DNA of 64,000 bases from Bryoerythrophyllum caledonicum (Eukaryota > Streptophyta > Bryopsida > Pottiales > Pottiaceae). How positions within the stretch are numbered: the stretch's first letter is position 1; every line of letters starts with the position of its first letter. This document shows positions 36,231 through 46,672 of the stretch, one piece after another. The notes under the pieces were generated by a model. That model was not told the DNA's origin and did not search any database. It worked only from the letters and a program-made list of their open reading frames with translations. Location: assembly GCA_963971425.1 (NCBI GenBank), contig OZ020523.1, forward strand, positions 10,474,867 to 10,538,866, given 5' to 3'. Position numbers and translations under genes: made by a program.

Positions 36231-38104
36231 TACTCTTACTCTTATGCATTTTTAATTTTCAACACTCAAACTTAAATCTTTATAAAGTGGCAAGTACCCA
36301 TGCATTCCTGGAAGTATTGCATTAGGTCACTGATTACACATTAACACACACACATGAATATCTCATTCATGAAATTACTCCTTAAACATCTACAATGCCA
36401 CTTAACGCTTCAATCAAATCATACTCTTACTTGCACTCAAGTTTTACATTAATTTAATTCAATCACACTCACATCTCATCACAATGTTTATAATTAATCT
36501 TCATACAAACAAAATTGTATTAGTTAGACAAATTAGAGTATTTCTCTAATTTATAATGAAGTACTAATATTCTATGTATTACAAATGACTCAATTCATAA
36601 AATCAAGACAATAATTACACAATGAATAATCACATATACAATCATAAATCCAATACATATAGCAACAATTACTCTTACATACTCAAGAGTTTCACAAAAA
36701 AACTAGCTTCTAAAGGTAGGACACACTCCAATCTTTAACATGGTAGTGGTGGAATTATTGTCTTTCCAATGCTATGTATAATCTAAATTTTAGGGAAGAC
36801 ACCTCTTGAAAAGAAGTGTGTATTATAAGTACTTTAACTTCTACAACCGTTCATTAAATGGATGCACCTCTTCAAATCTTAACTAACTTTTAATGAACTC
36901 TTGGCTTAATATGTATTTTAGCTATTTTAACCAATTGATATGAACTTTTAACACTATTTACTAATTTTTGAATATATACACAACCCTTACTACACTTAAA
37001 ATTTTGAAAAGAGCTATTTTTAATGGTTTGGCTCTACGGTTATATTTTACTATATGATGCGTTATATNNNNNNNNNNNNNNNNNNNNNNNNNNNNNNNNN
37101 NNNNNNNNNNNNNNNNNNNNNNNNNNNNNNNNNNNNNNNNNNNNNNNNNNNNNNNNNNNNNNNNNNNNNNNNNNNNNNNNNNNNNNNNNNNNNNNNNNNN
37201 NNNNNNNNNNNNNNNNNNNNNNNNNNNNNNNNNNNNNNNNNNNNNNNNNNNNNNNNNNNNNNNNNNNCTTACTCTTATGCATTTTTAATTTTCAACACTC
37301 AAACTTAAATCTTTATAAAGTGGCAAGTGCCCATGCATTCCTGGAAGTATTGCAATAGGTCACTGATTACACATTAACACACACACATGAATATCTCATT
37401 CATGAAATTACTCCTTAAACATCTACAATGCCACTTAAAGCTTCAATCAAATCATACTCTTACTTGCACTCAAGTTTTACATTAATTTAATTCAATCACA
37501 CTCACATCTCATCACAATGTTTATAATTAATCTTCATACACACAAAATTGTATTAGTTAGACAAATTAGAGTATTTCTCTAATTTATAATAAAGTACTAA
37601 TATTCAATGTATTACAAATGACTCAATTCACAAAATTAACACAATAATTACACAATGAATAATCACATATATCAATCATAAATCCAATACATATAGCAAC
37701 AATTACTCTTACAAATTCAAGAGTTTCACAAAAAAACTAGCTTCCAAAGGTAGGGCACACTCCAATCTTTAACATGGTAGTGGTGGAATTATTGTCTTTC
37801 CAATGCTATGTATAATCTAAATTTTAGGGAAGACACCTCTTGAAAAGAGGTGTGTATTATAAGTACTTTAACTTCTACAACCGTTCATTAAATGGATGCA
37901 CCTCTTCAAATCTTATCTAACTTTTAATGAACTCTTGGCTTAATATGTATTTTAGCTATTTTAACCAATTGATATGAACTTTTAACACTAATCACTAATT
38001 TTTGAATATATACCCAACCCTTACTACACCTAAAATTCTGAAAAGAGCTATTTTTAATGGTTCGGCTCTACGGTTTTATTTTACTATATGATGCGTTATA
38101 TGTC
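36231..38104. repeat. About 840-bp direct repeat flanking the assembly gap
   Basis: Sequence from CTTACTCTTATGCATTTTTA at 36231 to 37067 (ending GATGCGTTATAT) is repeated from 37268 to about 38100. In hAT A this segment is single-copy (about 14667-15505). The two copies differ by a few percent. With exactly 200 N between them this looks like an unresolved contig overlap or two haplotypes, though a true tandem duplication is possible. Confidence 0.8.
37068..37267. other. Assembly gap (200 N)
   Basis: A run of exactly 200 N, a conventional placeholder length. ORFs drawn through it are meaningless. Confidence 0.99.
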
Positions 38105-41100
38105 ATCCTTTTTACTGTTGGGATTCTCAGTTTATGGCAAATTAGGTACACCACAAAAATAAATAAATAAATATATCATAATAGTATTTGAACCCCAATC
38201 CCTTCCACAATGTTTTTGAATATTTTGCACCCTTCATATTTCACTTTGATTTTTCTTGCAAGGACCTAACATTGTATTTCAAATTTTTGCACAAAATTTG
38301 ATTATAATCTAAAGCATGAAATTTACATCACAAGAATTCAAAAGGAGATGATCATTAAAATACATGGAAGTGAAAAAGAACCTTGCTTTTTGCTTCAAAA
38401 TATATAATCTCTCAATCCATACCATCAACTTTCATGAAATTTTGAAAGCATGTTATTCTAAATGTGAGGGTTAAAGTAGAGCTTCAAGCTTTTTTTCCCC
38501 TCATTTCTTTGTGCACAAAGTAAATGTACATTCTAAAGTAAACGTGCATTTTAATGACAAATACTCAGAATTTTAGGGATTCACCTTGCTAAAAAAACTT
38601 AATGATAATGTATCGATAGGAAAGTTTTTCCAACTCATATGAGATGATGTGGTCAAAATTTCATGAAATTTAACCACTTGAATTGAAAGATGATCGCAGT
38701 GAATGTAAACATAATAAACCTTGTAAAGTACACTTAGGCTTGCGGGGGTTTAACTTATATGATGCAAGAGTAAGATGAGTTTAGATTCTTGTTACAGATG
38801 TTGCCAATAGTTTTTCCAACGATAACTATTATTGTGGTCTTTCTGAGGAAAACAATAAAAATAATTATTCTAAATAATCATTGTTTTTTCCTTGAACGCA
38901 TCATCTATTTAAATCAATAGTAGTAGCATAATAGGTGCAAGAGTGATATTCCATACTACATGTTTATTGATATGCAATTCAAGCATGAATATATACAAAT
39001 TTTGATGGTGGTTGGTTCTCGAAATATATCTTGCTTAATATGTAAATTTCGGAATACATGCCACTGCCATACCTAACTATGGAAGATCTAGCCATTACCT
39101 TTTGCCACTACGACTATACCCGTACCTTTAATAAAATGCGGCACTATTAATTCTATTATGGCATTCTAAGAATAAAAAAGTGGTCCACATGCAATGATTT
39201 AAGCTTATGAGCTCAACCTTGTAGTCTATTTCTAAGTTTTGAGATCTCGATAGTAAGTGCTTTTGAGGACTTTCACCCTCTTATTTTTGACATGTTCATT
39301 CCAAGATGGTATGGCAACAGTCCATTGGATAACTATTGGATGCGTTAAATGCGGATGAACTCTTTCAATGGAGTACTTCTTCCATTTAAAAGTCATTGGT
39401 TCTTTGTTGGATTCTCAGATGCCATATCATTCTGAAATTGGCAATATAAATTATAATGTCAAGAGCATTGTGTATTAGAAATATGGACTTTCATATGAAC
39501 AAAGAAGTCAGATTCTACCGGTCCAACACTTCATCTTTTAACTTCTACGCTCCTTTTTTTGATTCCAAGTGTGTTTAGAAAGTTCAACCTTGGTTCAAAC
39601 CCCCAACTTCCAATTCTATTTGAAACACAAATATTGCCACCCCAAAATCGTGTAGAGTTTGGGAATATTTCAAGACATTGCTAATGTAATTACATTGTTT
39701 GTAGAACATTATGGACATTATGATTTTGGAAAGTATCATTTAACACTTGCACCTCTCTCCAAGATCCAGATTTACTACATACATCCTTGCCAAAATAATT
39801 ACTCCTTTCAAATTCTATATCGGAAACGTTGGAATGTATAAAAATTTCTCATTCCACACATCCACTTATACTTAAAAATAAGCAATCAAGTTTATTTAGA
39901 AACATGTAACATAAAATGAATACTTTTTGTTTACATTGACATGGCCGCAATGTGGAAAAAAACATCCACTAGGAGATCTTAGAAAATGACCTTGATCAAT
40001 CGACTCAAGGCCAGTCGGTCGACACTTGGTGGTCGACCGCCATGCCGTCCGCCCCTAGAGCTTGGTGGACGGCCACGAAGCCACGAAACCTCAAATTTCA
40101 GCAACTCCCTTCCTTCTCCTCCACTTCTCTCCACTCTTTGGCAACACGGAAGCGGTTTGGAACATTATTTTTTTGGGTAGATAGACATTGCATGTGCACT
40201 CTAAATTAGGAGAAAGAGTCACGTGCATTATTAGTTAGAAGAATGACTCAAAGATATTATGCGAATATATATGAATATTCCATTTCAAATATCCTATGCA
40301 CTTGGAAACATATGAAGAATAGAACTTGTGAATAGTGGTTTCACTTAAAATAGACTACACAAGAAATCTAGATTCATTTTTCTCCTTTACTAACCACAAG
40401 CCTATTGGAATGGCCGTCCGCCCCGCCGTCCGTCTCTGGCATATTTCCTCCGCTGTCCGCCTCTCCAAGTGCCACTTGTCACTACACGAGGATTCGCCCT
40501 GCGGACTCTATGACCGATCGCAGCTCGGTCGACTCTTGGTTGTCGGACCCACTGATTGCCTGGCCGTCCGCACGGGTTTTTTGGCCATAACTCCCTCATT
40601 TTGGGGAGTTTTTGAACGTGTAATATACCATTCAAAGCGTCTTAAAAATGCGCTTCCAACGGTATATAGCGCGCAGCGGATGCCCAAGGGCCGTCCGCTG
40701 TCCACCGAGCGCCGACCACCATTCGGACAACCAGGCGGACGGCTGACAGCCGATCAGACGGCCAAAACGCCTACCGCCATGCGGACGGCTGCAGGACGGC
40801 CAACCCCTGACTGCCATTTGTACGGCCGGGCGGACGGCCAACTATTGATCGCCATTCGGATGCCGAGCGCCGACCGCAATTCGGACGGCTTGGCGGTCAG
40901 CACCGATGGACCACCGAGCGGTCGTGGCGGGCGGACGGTGGGGCGGATGCCTCTGACCAACCACCGGACGGTCACGACGGGCGGACGGCGGGGCGGACGC
41001 CACTGACCGACCAGCCGGCGGTCGCGATGGGCGGACAGAGGGTGGTCGCATCTGACGGCCGAGCAGTCGGCCGAGGCTGCGGATGGCTATTTACCCCCGG

Positions 41101-41214
41101 GTAAATTGACGCAACTCGTTATATCACCGGGCGTCCTGAAAGGCCCGAGGACGTCCTCCGTCCTAACATCCGGACGTCAAGGACGTCGAGCGTCCTGACA
41201 ACCCTGGCGCAAAT

Positions 41215-42023
41215 GATGTCTGGGCTGGAGCGTAGCATGCAACTGGCTGGCTTCGTGGATTTTGAAGTTACGGACACTTTGGAGGTTGGAATGGAAGCGG
41301 GCACCAACCTGGTCGCGGTAAGCTCTCGTGTAATCAATATTTCTCATTTTCTCACTGATTAGACTTGCTCATCATGTGTTCATGTTGTTGCATTTTAGGT
41401 AAGAGTCAAGAAACCTTCCTGGGACTCGGGGTCTATATTCCAGAGCACGGAAAATATGGTCAGTAGTCAGAATGGTAAACCTCCCCATCAGCAATTGATG
41501 TCTTCGTTGTATTTCCATGGAAGATAATGACAACGAAGTCCATATACTTGAGACAAACATTGTTTGTTTCTTAGTGATTGCTCTTCCTCAGAGCATGTTT
41601 TTCTTTAGATGCTACATCTTGTCTTCTTTTCAGTTTTAACGAATAAGTGAAAATTGACGAAGTTGGAGTTTTTCATCTGAATGATGATGCAAATGACCTC
41701 ATTTATGAAGACGCTCTAGATCATGATCTGCTGTTTGAGGAACATTTGGAGGCACCTGAGATGCCAGGTAATCATCCACACACACATGCTTCCTTGTTCA
41801 TCAACTCTAGACAGAATGGGTGCCCTATACCTGCCTGGGAAAATTGTGCCTAGAGAGTTTTTGAGGGTTTACTTTTCAATTTGAAAGAATAAGGGAAAAT
41901 TGACAAAGTTGGAGTTGTGTATCTAAACAAGCGAGGATGATGCAGAAGTTCTCATTTATGAAGACGCTGTATCTGATCAGGATCTGCTTGTTGAGGAAGA
42001 TTTGCAGGCACCTCAGATGCCAG
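41215..42023 (+). pseudogene. DRE2: Anamorsin/DRE2 fragment, copy B, 3' part with duplicated linker exon
   Basis: Exon 3 resumes after the hAT (MSGLERSMQLAGFVDFEVTD, to 41317). Exon 4 is 41399-41474 (VRVKKPSWDSGS, donor GTAAAC intact). Exon 5 is 41648-41767 (KIDEVGVFHLNDDANDLIYE, ending EAPEMPG). The duplicated exon 5' is 41894-42023 (frame slip, then EDDAEVLIYED, QDLLVEEDLQAPQMPG). No CIAPIN1 Fe-S domain follows; the next exon is the PLATZ module. This preserves the gene arrangement that existed before copy A's hAT landed in the exon 5/5' intron. Confidence 0.75.
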
Positions 42024-42189
42024 GTAAATTACTTGCTTCGTTCCTGAATTTCTCAGTGCAGCACCATACTTGCCTAGAAAAATCATGAAATTATTCTTAT
42101 TGATAAAACTAGTCACATCTCTCAGTATGAATGGGAAAGACATGGAATGCACTCAAATACTGATGGAATTTAATGTGGATGTTGTTCAG

Positions 42190-42663
42190 TGAATCCAGAG
42201 GTGGGTTTTTTCGCCAGCCTACTCAGTGCAGAGGTTGGGCAGCAAGATAATGTGGAAAAATGTTAGTTCTGCTGGAAAAAAACACAGTACTGCCGCTCAT
42301 TCTTTTGCATGACTTGCAAATATGGCGGCTAGTGCAAGCTGTGTTTCAAGTGTTATGGACTTCATTGGGAGCATCAACGTCTCCGTTTCTACAAAGTGGA
42401 AGGGAGAACGGCCGTTGACCTCCATGAGCTTCGCCACCACCTCACCTCTTCGCAGCTCAAGCATCTCGACAAGCGGGAGGATAAGATCTTCACGGACCCG
42501 GGCGCAGGTGGGCAGGGTCGGGGCAGGTCTTCTTGTAAGACTTGCTGTTCTGAATTGTATGACATGAAGGCCAATGTTTGCTTCCTCCGCTGCCTAAACT
42601 TGGAAGGCGGAGAAGATGGTATCCTGAAGCACACGACTGAGCCTGTTGAATACAGATGTCGCA
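42190..42663 (+). pseudogene. PLATZ zinc-binding domain exon, copy B
   Basis: This is the counterpart of 20035-20508. Frame and motifs are preserved (CRSFFCMTCKYGG, then CKTCCSELYDMKANVCFLRC). The second cysteine unit reads C-stop-F-C because CAG of copy A is TAG here (about 42271). Copy B lacks both stops seen in copy A, so the two copies decayed independently. Confidence 0.65.
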
Positions 42664-43273
42664 GTGAGTACTTTCCAACCATTCTATTCTCATTTTATAT
42701 TTGTATTCCTTTTATTATTTATTGACTAGCTGGACCTGTGGACGTGTAGACAGAATGTGGACAGACTACAAGAGTCATTCCAGGAGACACGATTCAATGT
42801 TCAAGTTGTGCTTTTCGCATCCTCCACCGTCGCATGTAGCCTCAGTACTCAAATCATGTAGTTGCATGCACTACAACAGTCAGCGGACAGGCATTATTTT
42901 GTGATTACTGTATAGTCCAAACCAGGCTTAAAGCAGTCAACTGGACAGAACCAGAGCAGCAGTAGCAGCTTGACTCGCTAGCCTTTTTTGTCTGCATTAT
43001 GTACCTATTTCTATCACAGGTTCTAGCTTGGCTGGGAGTAGACAACGTCATTGCATAAGGCTTTGTGTTTCTGGTGGTGCCAGACCATCATTCATGTGAT
43101 AATTCATGTACTCTACATTTTTACGAATTGAACAACTCATCGGTGAGTTAACGTTGTAGCGTGTGATACTTGGATACTGTTTTGGAATGATGTCTACCAC
43201 AGTGACGAAGAGTATACAATATTTGAAAAGTACAAACAGCACCGAGTATCATGTGCCTCCAATATGTTTCTTC

Positions 43274-44411
43274 AGAAGACAAGGTTTTCTTGCCGACCTA
43301 TCAATCCAGTGGAATCCGTTTTTCGTCGGTTACTTAGTATGGACGATTCAAAATAGACAACGATTCTTTTGCCCTGAGTGTCGGGGCCACTGGCCACTCA
43401 AGACCGCGACTCATCTTCCCACATGAATGAACTCCTCGTCACCGAACTGTGGGCATCCCGAGATCAGGTGTCTGCAACGTGAGAGCTAGCTAGTATTCTT
43501 ACTAGTATTCTTGCAAGGCAGAAGATGATGGTGGTTCTAGATGGTTGACAAGGCGGGGGTGGAGGAGAGCACGAGAGTAGAGGGTGCGTGCGAGCCTCGA
43601 GGGAGAGAAGGAGCCTTCCTTGGTAGCGCACGAGGTCAGATGCCACGCCTGCCGCGCCACGCGACGCCCCCGGCCCAACTTCATGCTCTTTGTATACGAC
43701 CGTATATATATGACCGTATATCACTCTGTAGATCACCTAATGTTTATTTTAATTTACCAAGACTTACACCCTTGGATTGAAAATTCTTCCACGATCGTTT
43801 ATCATATGGAGGTCATTTCAAAATCTGAACTCTGTCATGTTCAACTACGTCATTACACATGTAGAATATTGTGGCCGCTAATGGCACGTTCTGACGATAG
43901 GTTAACTCTTAACCCTTTATGGACGATGGTTAAATCTAGGAAGTTGGTCGCTGGCAGAATCTACGAGGGTCGTGGATATGCTCGCCAAATCTATGACCCT
44001 TGTAGAATAGTAGTGGTGATTTTACACTTCACATTACTGGATCATAATAATCTTGTCTTGTAGATAATAAGGTGTTGTATACGGGATATCCAATTGTGGT
44101 TTTAAAAACAAGTATATTTTGAGATACAAGTATATTTGGAAAGACCATTTTGCAACTTTTGGTTTGTACTTTTACTTTGAAACTTTTAATTTACTCTTTT
44201 TTACTTTGCAACTTTTAGTCTATACTTTGACTTTAGTATCATCTAATAAAGAAGAAATAATACTATATATTAAATCATTTGTGCACCGCGGAGACCACAG
44301 AGTTTCATTCATCTTCTATCTCTATATATTTTTCAGAGATAGAAATAGGCTCTGCTCAAAGTTTTTAATATATTCGATGTTTATTGTCTAAAAGGAGTTG
44401 CTTGTAAGAGA
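43274..44411. other. Intergenic, no gene recognised
   Basis: A GC-rich patch (43540-43680) with overlapping ORFs in three frames is followed by AT-rich sequence. None of the ORFs shows a domain. The last 300 bp may be the promoter and 5' UTR of the F-box gene. Confidence 0.4.
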
Positions 44412-45823
44412 TTGAAGATGGGACAAAAGAATGCACGACCTCGTACCGTGTCAGACAAAGCAAGTAACATGGGGCTCATCCCAGTAGCTCGTCTCTTGCG
44501 TGCGGACCTGGATGAGGTGATATCAGCGAGGTCTAGAGAAGATGAACCTAACCCGGGAATGAAAGCCATATTAGAGCTTGGGGCTCTCCATCTGAGTCGA
44601 TATGGTGAGTGTTCTTCATCAACCACCACTAGACCGGCAGCCATCATTCAAAGTTCGCAACACCCATCCTCACGATTGGACACCGCCATCTCGAGCCACT
44701 TGCCGGAAGCGGTGTTGGAGGTCGTATTTGCGAAGCTGCCAGTGCCGGATATTCACCGCCTCCTTTGCCTTTCGACCAATTGGAAGCGCAACTTGGTGGA
44801 AACTAGGTCCTTTGCCAAGATGAGCTCTAGGATGTTTGCCATCATCAATGAGGACACTTACTTTACCGGAATTTTTTGGGTAAAACTCTACGACACGAGC
44901 ACCAACAAGTGGCATGTCTACAAGCTCTCCGTGGCCAATCCACAACCAAAGGAGTACAACACCTCTCCACCGTTTTGCGCTGCAAGTGGCGGGTTGGTAT
45001 GCTTCCTGTTGACGAACGAGGAGTACCCCCTCCGTGTGGTCGTATGTAACCCCTAACCCAACAAACGAAGACGTTGGTATTAGAGCAGGTGAGCACGCAC
45101 CACGTGAGTTTGCTACAGATTGTTACAAATCGGGACACTGGGCACTACAAGCTCAGCATCATCATGTGGTGCAAGCAATCATCCAACTCTGAGCATCACG
45201 TGGTGAAGATGTTTGATTCTAAGACGGAGGAATGGATCAGCTTGGAGCAGCCTTACTATTGCCAATTTTCGTATTGTGGGCCTCAACAGAAAAATGGATG
45301 GTTATGGGACTGCACCAAACTCCACCTACATCACCGCAACAACTTTCGCATTGGAAAAGGCTCTGTGTTTGCACGGTATGAAGATATCGCGCTTACAAGA
45401 GACCGACTTTTTGTGTTCCACCACGAGAATTCGACGGATTTTATAGATAACTCTCGTAACCAAGACTTCTATGACTCGGATGATGATGTCAATGAATTAG
45501 AGGCCCATGTAAATTTTAGGAAGTTGACCATCTTAGAAAATTTCTGCATCTCAGAGTATCAACTTTGCTGCCAAACTCAACATCAACCGAATTGGGTGCA
45601 AGTAAAGTCCATCAAATGCATTCCTTTTGAGCTGCCTCCCTCGAGAATCGGTTATCGACTGGATCTACACGCATGTGAGGGATTTTTGATGCTTGTGGCA
45701 TATGACAATGACATCTGTCATGCTCCAAATAATGCTGAGAACCAGAGGGGTTGGCTTTACAATATGTCCAGCAATGAGTGCACTTCCCCACATGCCTGGA
45801 GGTGTGACCCTGCAAGACATTAG
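44412..45823 (+). pseudogene. F-box protein gene split by a frameshift
   Basis: The first ORF (44412-45056, 214 codons) has an F-box at residues about 94-130 (LPEAVLEVVFAKLPVPDIHR, LLCLSTNWKRNLVE) and then a beta-propeller-like region ending VVVCNP-stop. A second ORF in another frame (45074-45823, 249 codons) continues the same kind of sequence: LEQVSTHHVSLLQIVTNRDT, GHYKLSIIMWC, MFDSKTEEWISLEQP. F-box proteins of this type dock substrates to SCF ubiquitin ligases through a kelch-like C-terminal domain. Reading across about 45053-45075 the frames join naturally (CNP ... TLVLEQ), so this is one ancestral intronless gene. Either it is a pseudogene or the assembly carries a small indel. The start could also be the Met at residue 18. 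Confidence 0.75.
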
Positions 45824-46672
45824 AAAGGAGTTCCCCAGGTATAGTCTGATAAATATGTGTGAGCTCTACTGGGATGTGGATGTGAATCCATAGAATGTGT
45901 GAGATCAATAGGTCCTCCTTCCAACTCTAAGTGCTCTCAGGGACGAGGACCTCAAACTCAAGAGGGGTTCAATGTGGACAAAGTCTCTCTTCGTTCAACC
46001 AATATGCTGATGTCCAACTAAGAAAAGATTGGTAGTATGAAAGTATTCCCTCTTCTCGATAATAGATAGTATTAAGTTTTTTTCAAAAATAAAATACATT
46101 CATCTATGATGACTCTACTCTATTCCATAAGGAGGGCAGTACGTGGTGGTTGAATTTGATTTTCAAAAAGATGTGTAGGAAATAAGACCTCGTAGTGGGA
46201 TTGTAAAACATGAGTACATCAGGCCAATGTTTATTCTCTAATTTGGAACATGACCTTCATATGAAACCCCTTTTTCTTCTGTAAGAAAAGAGCAAATTTT
46301 CTTTTTAAATCAGGCTAATTAAAGGATGAAGTTTATTGATCAATGGACAATATGTGGAATTTTGCAAATTTACCTTTCCTAATTCAGCATCGCTTCGACA
46401 TCACATGTAAAAAGCAAAAAGTAACACTGCAGGGAACTTTACCGGTGAGTATTGGATAAGAGAGTTGTTTAGATATTGACAAGGGTTTTACCTCGTTTGT
46501 GTCACCTGATGTAACGTCATGAAATCCTGGATACAAAGAGTTCCCTCGTAAGTGTGACATTAAGGTGTGGCCCTAGCTTCTTTGTTACTACTTTTGCTTG
46601 TGAAAGCTTTTCTCAGTGAGGGGAAGACATACATACAGAGCATGGTTCGTCGTTGCAGCAGAATTTGGAGCT
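45824..46672. other. Intergenic between the F-box gene and the DWARF27-like gene
   Basis: No gene or repeat was recognised. The right part should contain the promoter and 5' UTR of the DWARF27-like gene. Confidence 0.4.

Larger units (their letters stand above)
35095..41206. mobile_element. Non-autonomous hAT-type element, copy B, inserted in DRE2 exon 3
   Basis: The element starts CAGGGTTACCAATCCGACGT and ends GTCCTGACAACCCTG. It is flanked by GCGCAAAC (35087-35094) and GCGCAAAT (41207-41214), an 8-bp target duplication with one CG-to-TG change. Copy A exon 3 has the empty site (CGCAAACGATGTCTGGG at about 12204). It has the same family ends, GC-rich subterminal arrays (35285-35570 and 40408-41190) and AT-rich interior as 12795-19634, but sits in a different part of the same gene. 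Apparent length is 6112 bp including a 200-N gap and an 840-bp internal repeat. No transposase ORF. Confidence 0.82.
31321..43273 (+). repeat. Segmental duplication, copy B
   Basis: This is the direct-orientation partner of 8338-21118. Offsets run from 22,983 at the left end to 22,155 at the right end because the inserted elements differ. The left junction cuts into the LRR exon of the NBS-LRR copy; the right junction (...CCAATATGTTTCTTC|AGAAG) meets unrelated sequence. Copy B retains a more intact DRE2 N-terminus than copy A, except for its hAT insertion. Confidence 0.9.

Noticed and set aside
37023..37358. ORFs through the N run
   Set aside because: They consist mostly of undetermined residues.
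43541..44063. 79- and 159-codon ORFs upstream of the F-box gene
   Set aside because: Overlapping frames in a locally GC-rich patch without domain or splice structure.
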